Assembly (NCBI GenBank): GCA_031415055.1
Contig: JANOQZ010000044.1
Coordinates: 1 to 64,000 of the forward strand
Origin: JANMOK01 sp031415055
GTDB taxonomy: Bacteria > Pseudomonadota > Alphaproteobacteria > Rhodobacterales > Rhodobacteraceae
DNA length: 64,000 nt
Reading direction: 5' to 3'
Below the pieces are notes generated by a model, which was given only the letters and a program-made list of their open reading frames with translations, was not told the origin of the DNA and did not search any database. Position numbers and translations under genes: made by a program. Positions 8,690-16,733 of the stretch are shown here, piece by piece (position 1 is the first letter of the stretch; the number at the start of each line of letters is the position of its first letter).

Positions 8690-9127
8690 ATGTCGAAAAT
8701 CACCCCTTTTCTTTGGTTTGATGGCCATGTCGTCGAGGCGGTCAATTACTACGCCGCCATTTTCCCCGATGCCAAAATACACGTGGCGACCGATTTCATG
8801 GCGACGTTTGAACTGGCTGGTCAGCAGTTTCACGCGCTGAACGGCGGGCCGAAGTTCAAATTCACGGAGGCCATTTCGTTCTTTGTCAAATGTGCCGACC
8901 AGAAAGAGGTCGATTATTACTGGAACGCGCTGACCGCTGACGGGGGAGAAGAATCGATGTGCGGTTGGCTGAAAGATAAATACGGGCTTTCTTGGCAAAT
9001 CATCCCCGATGCGCTGATGCGCTATATGTCTGACCCGGACCGCGTTAAAGCCGACCGCGCCATGCAGGCGATGTTGAAAATGCACAAGATCGTGGTGGCC
9101 GACTTGGACAAGGCGTTCAATGGCTGA
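8690..9127 (+). CDS. VOC superfamily protein (PhnB-like)
   Basis: A 145-residue vicinal-oxygen-chelate fold protein of the PhnB / 3-demethylubiquinone methyltransferase-like group. Motifs are ITPFLWFDGHVVEAVNYY and IFPDAKI, then FKFTEAISFFVKC, DYYWNALTADGGEESMCGWL and DKYGLSWQIIP. The family name comes from old annotation, and no methyltransferase activity is implied. It is fourth in the ArsR operon, 9 bases after the second SRPBCC gene, and its end overlaps the next gene by 8 bases, so translation is probably coupled. Confidence 0.88.
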   Translation: MSKITPFLWFDGHVVEAVNYYAAIFPDAKIHVATDFMATFELAGQQFHALNGGPKFKFTEAISFFVKCADQKEVDYYWNALTADGGEESMCGWLKDKYGLSWQIIPDALMRYMSDPDRVKADRAMQAMLKMHKIVVADLDKAFNG

Positions 9128-9869
9128 CGCTGTTAGCTTTGCCCAACGTCTGAATGCCCTGCAATCGGACGAGGAATTGCTTAAAATCCAGCGCTATTTC
9201 AAGTCGGATGCCGGGGAATATGGCGCTGGTGACGTTTTCACTGGCGTCAGAATGGGGTCCATTTTCGCGCTGGCCAAAGAATTCATAGATATGGAACCGA
9301 CCGAAATCGAATTGCTGCTGGAAAGCCCCGTTCACGAAATGCGGGTGGGGGCTTGCTCGATCATGGCCAAGCAATTTGCCTCCAAGAAAACACCGGCAAG
9401 TCGCCGCGAAGAATTGTTCAATCTTTATGTCCGTCGGCATGACCGGATCAACAACTGGGATTTGGTTGATTTGGCTGCGCGCGAAGTCGTCGGCGGTTGG
9501 TTGATGGATAAACCGCGCGACTTGCTGTTTCATTTCGCCCGAACTGGCGACATTTGGCAGCGACGCACAGCGATGCTGGCGACGATGCAATTCCTGCGGA
9601 TGGGCCAATTCGACGACGCCTATGCCATCGCCGAAATTTTGCTGCATGACCGCGAGGATTTGATCCACAAGGTGGTGGGCGGCGTGCTGCGCTTTGCGGG
9701 CGACAAAGACTTGCCGCGCCTGACTGATTTTCTCGAAAGCCGCGCCCACGCGATGCCAAGGGTCATGCTGCGCCATGCCTGCGAGCATTTGGACGAACCC
9801 AAGCGGCGGCGCTATATGAGCCTAACTACGGGCAGCCAGCTTTCGCCCAAAGCCGCAGGTTCAGTTTGA
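9120..9869 (+). CDS. AlkD-like DNA alkylation repair protein
   Basis: A 249-residue alpha-helical HEAT-like repeat protein matching the AlkD family of DNA glycosylases, which excise N3- and N7-alkylated purines. The family core NNWDLVDLAAREVVGG is present; Trp113 and Asp117 occupy the W-x3-D positions used for catalysis in AlkD. The repeats run from about residue 40 to 230. The start ATG overlaps the VOC gene by 8 bases. Its last 44 bases overlap the 3' end of the convergent caspase-like gene. Being in an ArsR/SRPBCC/VOC operon suggests a stress response to reactive electrophiles, which is inference. Confidence 0.82.
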   Translation: MADAVSFAQRLNALQSDEELLKIQRYFKSDAGEYGAGDVFTGVRMGSIFALAKEFIDMEPTEIELLLESPVHEMRVGACSIMAKQFASKKTPASRREELFNLYVRRHDRINNWDLVDLAAREVVGGWLMDKPRDLLFHFARTGDIWQRRTAMLATMQFLRMGQFDDAYAIAEILLHDREDLIHKVVGGVLRFAGDKDLPRLTDFLESRAHAMPRVMLRHACEHLDEPKRRRYMSLTTGSQLSPKAAGSV

Positions 9870-11259
9870 AGGTGTCGCCGTAGGGGTGTTCCTTACGCGA
9901 GATGAAACTTTCGTCATTTTCGGCATAAAACGTTGACTGAACACACAAGTCTTTTTGTGTCCATTGATGGCAATCGTTGCAATGTTTGCCTTTCCAAACT
10001 TCGTCGGGCAGCCCTTCGATTGGCGGATAAAGCGGGCTGCCTTCAATCAATTCGGCCAGCGACTTGCCGACAATATGCGCTTCGCCTTCGGTAATTGGGT
10101 CGGTGAACGCGGAGGGGCCACTGGTCACTTCCAAATTTTCGGTCGGGGCGGGAATTTCTTCGACAACCGGTGCTTCCGGCGCGACAACACTGGCGACTTT
10201 GGCGGTGTCGGCAAGGTTGGCCATTTCGGCCATGACCGGGCTGACAAAGACACCGTCGGGATATTGCTGCAAATAGGCCTCAAACCCTTCGATTGTCATT
10301 GCCGCCATTGCCTCACTGAACAAGGCGGTTTCCTCGGCACTTGCAACGTCGCGCAGCGGCTTGCCAATTTCTGCGTCCGGTTCCGGTGCTATATCCGACA
10401 GCATCAGGCTGCGGGCCGCTTCGGCGAAGGCGCCGTCAGGAAATGCGTCCAAAAACAATTTCAACTGCTCGGGGTCTTTGGAATTCTTGACCGAATTCCA
10501 CAACAGCGCTTCCATCGCGTCGGGCACTTTGACCTGCGAAAACACAAACGGATCGGTCAACAATGAAGTATCCCACGGCGTCTGTTTGCCCTCCGTCGCC
10601 GCCAGAACATCGACCCGCACCTGCTTGAACATCTGCTCAATCGGCTGGCCGGGCGTTTGCATATTGCGCGACAAAGCTTCGGTGAAGGGGCTATTGCTGC
10701 CTTTCCCGTCCAGGGCAACGTCACCCGGAGCGGTGGCAAACGACAGAAAACTGCCGGTCGGCGCATTCATCTCGGCCAAACCGGCCTTGGCGCTGGCGTC
10801 AAACGGGTTGTTCCGGCAGGCATCGAGAATGACGATATTGGTGCGGTTGCGCGCCGATTCCATCTGCCGCAATACCCAATCCGATTCCACCCCGACCAAA
10901 TCAAGATCGGCCTCGTCGCCAATAATTGCGTCGGTTGGCAACAGAAAATTCGCCCCATGCGACTGCACGCCGTGGCCGGCGTAATAGAACAATCCGACTG
11001 TATCCGCCCCACCGCTGCGCAAGGCGCGGCCAAAATCGGCGATGCTGGATTTCATCACATCCTGACCGGCATCCAGCAACAACGTAACCTCGAAGCCCAA
11101 CGGTTCCAAAGTTGCGGCGATAAGCTTTGCGTCAGAAGATGGGTTGGTTAGGGCCTGAACGTGCTGATATTGCGAATTGCCGATGATAAGGGCGATTCGA
11201 TTTTCCGCCGTTGCCGCAGATGACACCATCAGAAACGCCGTAATCAGAAATCGCAACAA
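9826..11259 (-). CDS. Secreted caspase-like (C14) protein
   Basis: A caspase/metacaspase p20-type protein of about 477 residues. With the chosen TTG start at 11259, a signal peptide (LRFLITAFLMVSSAATA) is followed directly by RIALIIGNSQYQ. The catalytic dyad is His96 in FYYAGHG and Cys148 in VILDACRNNPF. A middle region of helical repeats is followed by a short C-terminal domain with CNDCHQW and further cysteines. The TTG is favoured because GGGAGG lies 7 bases upstream in perfect position; the frame remains open to 11340. It is divergent from a YceI-OmpA fusion. Substrates are unknown; export suggests a periplasmic role. Confidence 0.85.
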   Translation of the reverse strand: MLRFLITAFLMVSSAATAENRIALIIGNSQYQHVQALTNPSSDAKLIAATLEPLGFEVTLLLDAGQDVMKSSIADFGRALRSGGADTVGLFYYAGHGVQSHGANFLLPTDAIIGDEADLDLVGVESDWVLRQMESARNRTNIVILDACRNNPFDASAKAGLAEMNAPTGSFLSFATAPGDVALDGKGSNSPFTEALSRNMQTPGQPIEQMFKQVRVDVLAATEGKQTPWDTSLLTDPFVFSQVKVPDAMEALLWNSVKNSKDPEQLKLFLDAFPDGAFAEAARSLMLSDIAPEPDAEIGKPLRDVASAEETALFSEAMAAMTIEGFEAYLQQYPDGVFVSPVMAEMANLADTAKVASVVAPEAPVVEEIPAPTENLEVTSGPSAFTDPITEGEAHIVGKSLAELIEGSPLYPPIEGLPDEVWKGKHCNDCHQWTQKDLCVQSTFYAENDESFISRKEHPYGDTFKLNLRLWAKAGCP

Positions 11260-11342
11260 TAGGCATCCTCCCGTTCCATCAAAAATAGAACCCCCTACGC
11301 ACAAAGCAAGCCTTGCCTTGCTGACGCAGAAAAGTGGCAAAC

Positions 11343-11364
11343 TTGTGAAATTGCTTTGTCACAA
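11343..11364. promoter_or_regulatory. Inverted repeat between divergent caspase and YceI-OmpA genes
   Basis: TTGTGA-N10-TCACAA is a perfect 6-bp inverted repeat in the divergent intergenic region. The half sites resemble CRP-type arms, but the 10-base spacer is longer than the canonical 6, so the factor is uncertain. Its position could serve both promoters. Only the symmetry is seen directly. Confidence 0.3.
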
Positions 11365-11420
11365 TGGCGCAACGACGTATCATGCAGCTGAAGACCAATT
11401 CATTAGGTTGGGGGCAAGAC

Positions 11421-12452
11421 ATGCGAAACTTTGCTGCGCTTTTTCTGGCGTTCTCATTGGCCGGGCTGGCTGTCCAAGCGCAAGACAACCCGCTCGCCCC
11501 AGGTTGGTCGCTGGTGACCGAATCTTCCAAACTGCAATTCCAGTCGGTCAAGAACGCGTCCAAAGTTGAGACTTCCAGTTTCGCCAGTTATAGCGGCCAC
11601 ATCGATGCCGATGGGCGGGCAATTGTGACGGTGCAACTCGATTCGGTTGACACCAAAGTAGACCTTCGCAACGTTCGGATGCGCTTTTTACTGTTTGAAA
11701 CGTTTCTTCACCCCGAAGCTTTCGTTAACCTAGCAATCAATCCGGCGGACATTTCTGCGCTGGCGACCGCGCGACGGCAAACATTTCCTGTCGCATTCGA
11801 ACTTGATCTGCACGGCGTCAAACAACAAATGCAGACCGACGTCGTGGCAACCCTTATCACCGACGATATGGTTTCGGTCGCTTCCACAGCACCGATACTG
11901 GTCGCCTTTGACCAGTTCAATTTCATGGACGGAATGTTGAAACTGCAAGAGGCCGCCAACGTGACCATCACGCCTTCTGGCTTGGTTTCGTTTGATTTCG
12001 TCTTTCAGCGTGACGGTGACGGCACCGCAATTGTCGCCGCAGTGGCTCCCGAGGATACCGCTTTGGAAAGCGAGGGAGATTTCGACCAAGAGGCCTGTCT
12101 GGGTCGATTCGAGATTTTGTCGCGTGCAAATGCGATTTATTTTTCTTCGGGTTCAGCGAGGCTAAGTGGCGACTCAGCCCCATTGTTGGATTCGATGATC
12201 GAAATCATCAACCGCTGCCCCGGTATTCATGTGGCGGTCGAGGGGCACACCGATTCGATTGGATCGGACGAATTGAACCAGAACCTGTCCGAAGCGCGTG
12301 CGGGGTCGGTTATGGCCTATCTTGCCCGCGCTGGGATTCCGGCGGATCGACTGACCTCTATTGGCTACGGAGAATCGCGCCCCGTTGCCTCAAACGACAA
12401 TTCGCACGACCGCAGCCGGAACCGAAGGATACAATTCTCGGCGGGCCAATAA
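11421..12452 (+). CDS. YceI-like domain fused to OmpA peptidoglycan-binding domain
   Basis: A 343-residue envelope protein. The ATG at 11421 gives a clean signal peptide (MRNFAALFLAFSLAGLAVQA); the upstream start at 11364 would bury it. Residues ~25-205 look like a YceI lipocalin-type domain: SKLQFQSVKNASKVETSSF, VTVQLDSVDTKVDLRNVRM, FPVAFELDLHGVKQQM. Residues ~225-343 are an OmpA C-terminal domain with YFSSGSARLSGDS, VAVEGHTDSIGSDELN, LSEARAGSVMAYL and SHDRSRNRRIQF. The OmpA part should anchor the protein to peptidoglycan while the YceI part binds a lipid or isoprenoid. The stop codon lies in a hairpin loop. Confidence 0.85.
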   Translation: MRNFAALFLAFSLAGLAVQAQDNPLAPGWSLVTESSKLQFQSVKNASKVETSSFASYSGHIDADGRAIVTVQLDSVDTKVDLRNVRMRFLLFETFLHPEAFVNLAINPADISALATARRQTFPVAFELDLHGVKQQMQTDVVATLITDDMVSVASTAPILVAFDQFNFMDGMLKLQEAANVTITPSGLVSFDFVFQRDGDGTAIVAAVAPEDTALESEGDFDQEACLGRFEILSRANAIYFSSGSARLSGDSAPLLDSMIEIINRCPGIHVAVEGHTDSIGSDELNQNLSEARAGSVMAYLARAGIPADRLTSIGYGESRPVASNDNSHDRSRNRRIQFSAGQ

Positions 12453-12462
12453 AGGGCCCGCC
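12440..12462. terminator. Bidirectional terminator hairpin between convergent genes
   Basis: GGCGGGCC-AATAAAG-GGCCCGCC forms an 8-bp GC-only stem with a 7-base loop containing the stop codon of the YceI-OmpA gene. It ends at the base before the stop of the convergent MarR gene. There is no T-tract, so efficiency as an intrinsic terminator is uncertain. Confidence 0.55.
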
Positions 12463-12903
12463 TCACTCCCCCAAAGCTGCCCTTAGATCGCGTAAAAATG
12501 GCAGTGCCGCCCGCACTTTGTCGGCACCCATCGTCTCCAAAGTCTTGCGAAACACCGGCTCCACTGCGTCGGTGGCTTGCAGCAGCGCGTTCCTGCCCGC
12601 CTCGGTAATCGTCACAATCTTGCGCCGTCCGTCTTGCGGATCGGGGCGCACCGCCAAATAGCCAGATCCCTGCAATTTGCCCAAGGTATTGGTCATCGCG
12701 CCCTTGGTAACATGAAAAATCCGCGCCAATTGCGCCGGTGACTTTTGCCCACCCAGCCGAGCAAAGTGGTTGAGCAAGGTGAAGTGCGACAGCTCCATCC
12801 CCTTGGGCAAAGCCCGCGACAGCAACACCCGCGCCATCTGCTCGTTCATCGCAATTTCGCTGAACAAGGTGATGATCAGCGGGTCAGGTTTTGTTTCCGC
12901 CAT
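12463..12903 (-). CDS. MarR-family transcriptional regulator
   Basis: A 146-residue winged-helix regulator. Visible elements are LSHFTLLNHFARLGGQKSP, the recognition region LARIFHVTKGAMTNTLGKL, the wing YLAVRPDPQDGRRKIVTIT and a C-terminal dimerisation helix. The start lies inside the 3' end of the nitrilase gene (20-base overlap), so it is the distal member of the comF-grxC-nitrilase-marR unit. The ligand and target genes are not evident from sequence. Confidence 0.92.
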   Translation of the reverse strand: MAETKPDPLIITLFSEIAMNEQMARVLLSRALPKGMELSHFTLLNHFARLGGQKSPAQLARIFHVTKGAMTNTLGKLQGSGYLAVRPDPQDGRRKIVTITEAGRNALLQATDAVEPVFRKTLETMGADKVRAALPFLRDLRAALGE

Positions 12904-13738
12904 GGATCACCGGCTCCCCCAAGGTCCGGTCATGGACCAATGCGGGAATCTTTCCTCGCGCAACCGCCACCGCGTCAAGGTCTATTTCAGCAAAGGTCAC
13001 GCCGGGTCCATCACCGCCATCGGCCAAAACCTCGCCCCATGGGCTGACGACCAATGAATGGCCAAAAGTCTGGCGCGGCCTGCCATGCGTTGCAGCATTG
13101 TTGCCGCATTGCGCCGGGGCCAGTACGAAACAGCCGGTTTCAATGGCGCGTGCCCGCAGCAGAACATGCCAATGCGCCTTGCCGGTGGGCACGGTGAACG
13201 CTGCCGGAACCGTAATAATCTGCGCGCCCGCCTTTGCCAAAGCGCGATAGAGATTCGGGAAACGTATGTCGTAACAAACGCTCAGTCCAATGCGGCCAAA
13301 GGGCGTATCCGCCAACACCACCTGCTCGCCCGGACGATAGCCCGAGGATTCTCGGTAGCTTTCGCCACCGCCCAAATTAACGTCGAACATGTGTATTTTG
13401 TCGTACTGCGCCACAATCGAGCCATAGGGGTCGATCAGAAATGATCGATTGGCAAAACGACCATTTTCGTCACCGGCTTTTATCGCCAGTGACCCTATCA
13501 GTAGCCAGATTTTGCACTCCGAAGCCACTTCCTGCAAACGCCGAAGGGTCGGATCGTCGCCTTGCTTATGCACCACTTGCACTGACCAGCTTCGATCAAA
13601 ACACAGGATATTGGTCATTTCCGGTGTCAGAATAAACTTGGCCCCACCCGAAACCGCCTCGCGCACCAGCCGTTCGGTTTGCACTAAATTAGCAACCGGG
13701 TCGTCGTTGCCATTCAATTGAACCAGCCCGACCTGCAT
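12884..13738 (-). CDS. Carbon-nitrogen hydrolase (Nit2/omega-amidase-like)
   Basis: A 284-residue nitrilase-superfamily amidase. The Glu-Lys-Cys triad is complete: Glu40 in LTPEMTN, Lys114 in YDKIHMFDV and Cys155 in GLSVCYDIRFPNLYR. The sequence is closest in pattern to Nit1/Nit2 proteins, which hydrolyse deaminated glutathione or alpha-ketoglutaramate. A metabolite-repair role beside glutaredoxin is therefore reasonable but inferred. It is 3 bases downstream of grxC and overlaps marR by 20 bases. Confidence 0.93.
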   Translation of the reverse strand: MQVGLVQLNGNDDPVANLVQTERLVREAVSGGAKFILTPEMTNILCFDRSWSVQVVHKQGDDPTLRRLQEVASECKIWLLIGSLAIKAGDENGRFANRSFLIDPYGSIVAQYDKIHMFDVNLGGGESYRESSGYRPGEQVVLADTPFGRIGLSVCYDIRFPNLYRALAKAGAQIITVPAAFTVPTGKAHWHVLLRARAIETGCFVLAPAQCGNNAATHGRPRQTFGHSLVVSPWGEVLADGGDGPGVTFAEIDLDAVAVARGKIPALVHDRTLGEPVIHGGNKT

Positions 13739-13741
13739 CCC

Positions 13742-13999
13742 CTAAGCCGCCAGCATATCGTCAAGTTCGCCGGATCGTTCCAGCGCGAACAAATCATCCT
13801 CCCCGCCGATAGCCACACCGCCGATAACAATCTGCGGCACCGACCGCGCCCCCTGCGTGCGAAGCTGCATTTCAGCCTGAACACTGGGATCTGACCAGAC
13901 ATTTAGCTCGACGAACGCCACATTCTTGCGGCCGAACAATCGCTTGACCACTTCGCAATACGAACATCCGGGATGGGTATAAATTTCGACGTTGGGCAT
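13742..13999 (-). CDS. grxC: Glutaredoxin 3
   Basis: An 85-residue dithiol glutaredoxin. The active site is HPGCSYCEVVKRLF with Cys12 and Cys15. The conserved cis-Pro region is GARSVPQIVIG, followed by the GSH-contacting GGEDDLFALE. Length and motif spacing are standard for GrxC, which reduces disulfides using glutathione in the cytoplasm. It lies 36 bases downstream of comF and 3 bases upstream of the nitrilase gene, in one transcription unit. Confidence 0.95.
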   Translation of the reverse strand: MPNVEIYTHPGCSYCEVVKRLFGRKNVAFVELNVWSDPSVQAEMQLRTQGARSVPQIVIGGVAIGGEDDLFALERSGELDDMLAA

Positions 14000-14035
14000 G
14001 GCGATCCGCTTTTACTACGCGCCAAATATAGACGC

Positions 14036-14764
14036 TCAACTATCCTTGGCAACGCGGGCCAGCACCAAAACATCAACCTGTTGCGCCCCAGCCGCAAGGC
14101 AAGTCTCGGCACAAGCGGAAAGTGTTGCACCAGTTGTCATCACATCATCGACCAAAACAATCCGCTTGCCTTCCATCTTTGCCACCTGATGCGGGTTCAA
14201 GCGAAATGCGTCCGCTTGATTGGCGAATCGCGCGGCGCGGTCCAAGCCATCTTGGCTGGGCGTGGCGCGTTGGCGGATGAGCAGGTCAGGAATGAACGGG
14301 CGATTAGCAATGCGCCCCACATGCCGCGCCAGTTCGGCAGATTGGTTGTAGCGGCGAAAGAACAGTCGACGCCAATGCAGCGGCACTGGGGCAATCAAAT
14401 CGCACCGCTCCAGCAAATCTTTGCCCGCCTTGGCCATCCATTTTGCCAAGGGACGCGCCATGTCTTGCCGGTCGCCGTGTTTCAACGCCAAGGCCAACCG
14501 CCGCCCACCGCCTTGATACAACATCGCCGCACGACCATTAAGGAACGCTGGCGGCGATTGCAGACAGGTATCACAATAGGCATCGTCCGCCGCATCGCCC
14601 GGCAATGGCAAGCCACAGGCGCGGCATGTCAAACCCGCGATGAACCCGGTTTCTGCCCAACACGCGGCACACAGGCCCGAAGCGGTGGTTGTTTCAGCTT
14701 TGCAGGCCATGCAGCTTGGTGGATAAATTGCGTCAACCACGTTGCGCAGCACGTTGCCAATCAT
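14036..14764 (-). CDS. comF: ComF family phosphoribosyltransferase-like protein
   Basis: A 242-residue protein. An N-terminal zinc-ribbon region has paired cysteines (PPSCMACKAE, GLCAACW, TCRACGLPLP, YCDTCLQ). A type I phosphoribosyltransferase domain ends with the PRPP loop RIVLVDDVMTTGATLSACAE. ComF in naturally competent bacteria helps bring single-stranded DNA into the cytoplasm, but the gene is also common in strains not known to be competent. It starts 42 bases from the divergent methyltransferase gene and heads the comF-grxC-nitrilase-marR unit. Confidence 0.92.
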   Translation of the reverse strand: MIGNVLRNVVDAIYPPSCMACKAETTTASGLCAACWAETGFIAGLTCRACGLPLPGDAADDAYCDTCLQSPPAFLNGRAAMLYQGGGRRLALALKHGDRQDMARPLAKWMAKAGKDLLERCDLIAPVPLHWRRLFFRRYNQSAELARHVGRIANRPFIPDLLIRQRATPSQDGLDRAARFANQADAFRLNPHQVAKMEGKRIVLVDDVMTTGATLSACAETCLAAGAQQVDVLVLARVAKDS

Positions 14765-14806
14765 TCTGCTTTTCCTTTCCTCCGCCCAAACCTATGTCTT
14801 CGTGCC

Positions 14807-15640
14807 ATGAATTCGCCGCCGATCCTGTTTGACCTCAGTCAACGCGTCCAACGTTTGGCGCGTGCCGCCAAATTGCCGCCTGCAGATTTCTTGCTGCGCG
14901 AGATGGCCGGTCAACTGCAGGAAAGACTGCAGGAGGTGAATAAAGTCTTTACGGATCGAATAGTTATTGCCGATTGGCCAGAAATTTGGGCGGAAGCCTT
15001 ACAATCGAAGCCAGTTGACGCTGCCGAGACACTGAAACTCTCGCCCGAATCCGCCGATTTGATCATCCATGCGATGAACCTGCATTGCTCGAACGATCCG
15101 GTCGGCCAGTTGGTGCAAGTGCGCCGCGCCCTGCGACCTGATGGATTGATGATTGCAACCCTGTTCGCCGGGCAGACGCTGCATGAATTACGCACCGCTT
15201 TTGCCGCAGCAGAAATCGAAACCACTGGCGGCCTTTCGCCGCGCATTGCGCCAACGGGTGAAATCCGCGATTTGGGCGGCTTGATCCAACGCGCAGGTCT
15301 GGCTTTGCCGGTTGCCGATTCGGTCAAACGCACGGTGACCTACGAATCGCCGCTTGCGCTGATGCACGATCTTCGAGCGATGGGGGAAACCAATGTCATG
15401 ACCGACCGTCACCGCGCCACTTTGCGCCGCGATACGTTGAACCGCGTGGTCGAAATCTATCACTCCCGTTTTGGCCTGCCCGATGGCCGAATTCCCGCTA
15501 CCTTCGAGATCGTTTTCCTTACCGGTTGGGCCACTTCGGCCAATCAACAAAAACCGCTGCGCCCCGGTTCGGCCGCCAATCGGCTGGCCGATGCTTTGAA
15601 CACAGCCGAATTGCCAGCCGGTGACAAAGCCGCGCACTGA
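14807..15640 (+). CDS. SAM-dependent methyltransferase-like protein (NDUFAF5/BioC-like)
   Basis: A 277-residue protein opening with FDLSQRVQRLARAAKL, as in NDUFAF5-related proteins of Rhodobacterales. The middle resembles the class I methyltransferase region LIIHAMNLHCSNDPVGQL, VRRALRPDGLMIATLF and GQTLHELRTAFAAAE, and the C-terminus has QKPLRPGSAANRLADAL. The glycine-rich SAM-binding motif I is not visible; that position reads DRIVIADWPEIWAEAL. Activity is therefore doubtful although the fold is likely. The ATG at 14807 is chosen because further upstream the frame overlaps comF. Confidence 0.75.
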   Translation: MNSPPILFDLSQRVQRLARAAKLPPADFLLREMAGQLQERLQEVNKVFTDRIVIADWPEIWAEALQSKPVDAAETLKLSPESADLIIHAMNLHCSNDPVGQLVQVRRALRPDGLMIATLFAGQTLHELRTAFAAAEIETTGGLSPRIAPTGEIRDLGGLIQRAGLALPVADSVKRTVTYESPLALMHDLRAMGETNVMTDRHRATLRRDTLNRVVEIYHSRFGLPDGRIPATFEIVFLTGWATSANQQKPLRPGSAANRLADALNTAELPAGDKAAH

Positions 15641-15698
15641 TTGAAGGCGCGTCTCGAAACAGTTAGATCAGCTCGACTTGCCAATCTGGAATCATTCT

Positions 15699-16733
15699 AT
15701 GAACACCGGCCCGCTGCCCCCTGACCACCCGTCCGTCAAGAAAACAAAGATCGGCGTTCTTATCGCCAATCTTGGCACACCTGACGCCACCGATTATTGG
15801 TCGATGCGGCGCTACCTCAGCCAATTCCTCAGCGACAAGCGAGTCGTCGATTTGCCAACTTGGAAATGGCAGCCGATCTTGCAGGGCATCATTCTGTCGA
15901 TCCGCCCGACAAAATCCGGGGCGAAATACCGCTCGATCTGGAATAAGGACCGCAACGAAAGCCCGCTTCTGACCATCACACGAGCACAATCGGACAAGAT
16001 TGCGGCTGAAATTGCGGCCCGTCATGGTGATGAAATTATTGTCGATTTCTGCATGCGCTACGGCAATCCATCGACCGACAGTACACTTCGCCGGATGGTC
16101 GAAAAGGGCTGCCAGCGCATTCTGTTTTTCCCGCTCTACCCGCAATATGCCGCGCCGACCACGGCCACTGCCAATGACCAAGCGTTTCGCACGCTGATGC
16201 AGCTTAACTGGCAGCCCGCGTTTCGCACCGCTCCAGCTTATTTTGACGTGGCGGCCTATATCGAGGTGCTAGCGCGGTCGGTAGAAACCGCGCTTCCCAA
16301 CAAGCCGCAGACATTGATTGCCTCGTATCACGGCGTGCCAGAGCGGTACTTGCTGGCAGGTGATCCTTATCATTGCCAATGTTTGAAAACGACGCGGTTG
16401 CTGCGTGAACAATTGGGATGGGTCGATACGCCAATCCTTTCTGCCTTTCAGTCGCGCTTTGGCCGCGAGAAATGGGTTGGCCCGGCAACGATCGATTTGG
16501 TGCGTGACCTTGCGGCGAAGGGCACCAAAGACATTGCGATAGTGGCACCGGCATTTTCGTCGGATTGCGTCGAGACTTTGGAAGAAATCGACATGGAAAT
16601 CCGTCACGCTTTCGTCGCGGCAGGGGGCGAAACATTCACCTATGTGCCTTGCCTGAACGACAGCGCTGGGCACATAGAGTTCTTGGTGGGGGCCATCGAA
16701 CGCGAGTTGGGCGGTTGGATTAATCTAGCTTAG
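15699..16733 (+). CDS. hemH: Ferrochelatase
   Basis: A 344-residue cytoplasmic enzyme that inserts ferrous iron into protoporphyrin IX, the last step of protoheme synthesis. It shows IGVLIANLGTPDATDYWSM near the N-terminus, MRYGNPSTDSTL, LFFPLYPQYAAPTTATAN, then LIASYHGVPERYL with the metal-binding His, and SRFGREKWVGPAT. The ATG at 15699 is preferred over an upstream start at 15678, since homologues begin just before the GVLIANLG strand. Its last 4 bases overlap the stop of the convergent small ORF. Confidence 0.96.
   Translation: MNTGPLPPDHPSVKKTKIGVLIANLGTPDATDYWSMRRYLSQFLSDKRVVDLPTWKWQPILQGIILSIRPTKSGAKYRSIWNKDRNESPLLTITRAQSDKIAAEIAARHGDEIIVDFCMRYGNPSTDSTLRRMVEKGCQRILFFPLYPQYAAPTTATANDQAFRTLMQLNWQPAFRTAPAYFDVAAYIEVLARSVETALPNKPQTLIASYHGVPERYLLAGDPYHCQCLKTTRLLREQLGWVDTPILSAFQSRFGREKWVGPATIDLVRDLAAKGTKDIAIVAPAFSSDCVETLEEIDMEIRHAFVAAGGETFTYVPCLNDSAGHIEFLVGAIERELGGWINLA

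Noticed and set aside
13973..14806. N-terminal extension of the methyltransferase frame through comF
   Set aside because: The extension is antisense to comF and Arg/Gln-rich; the ATG at 14807 gives the family N-terminus.
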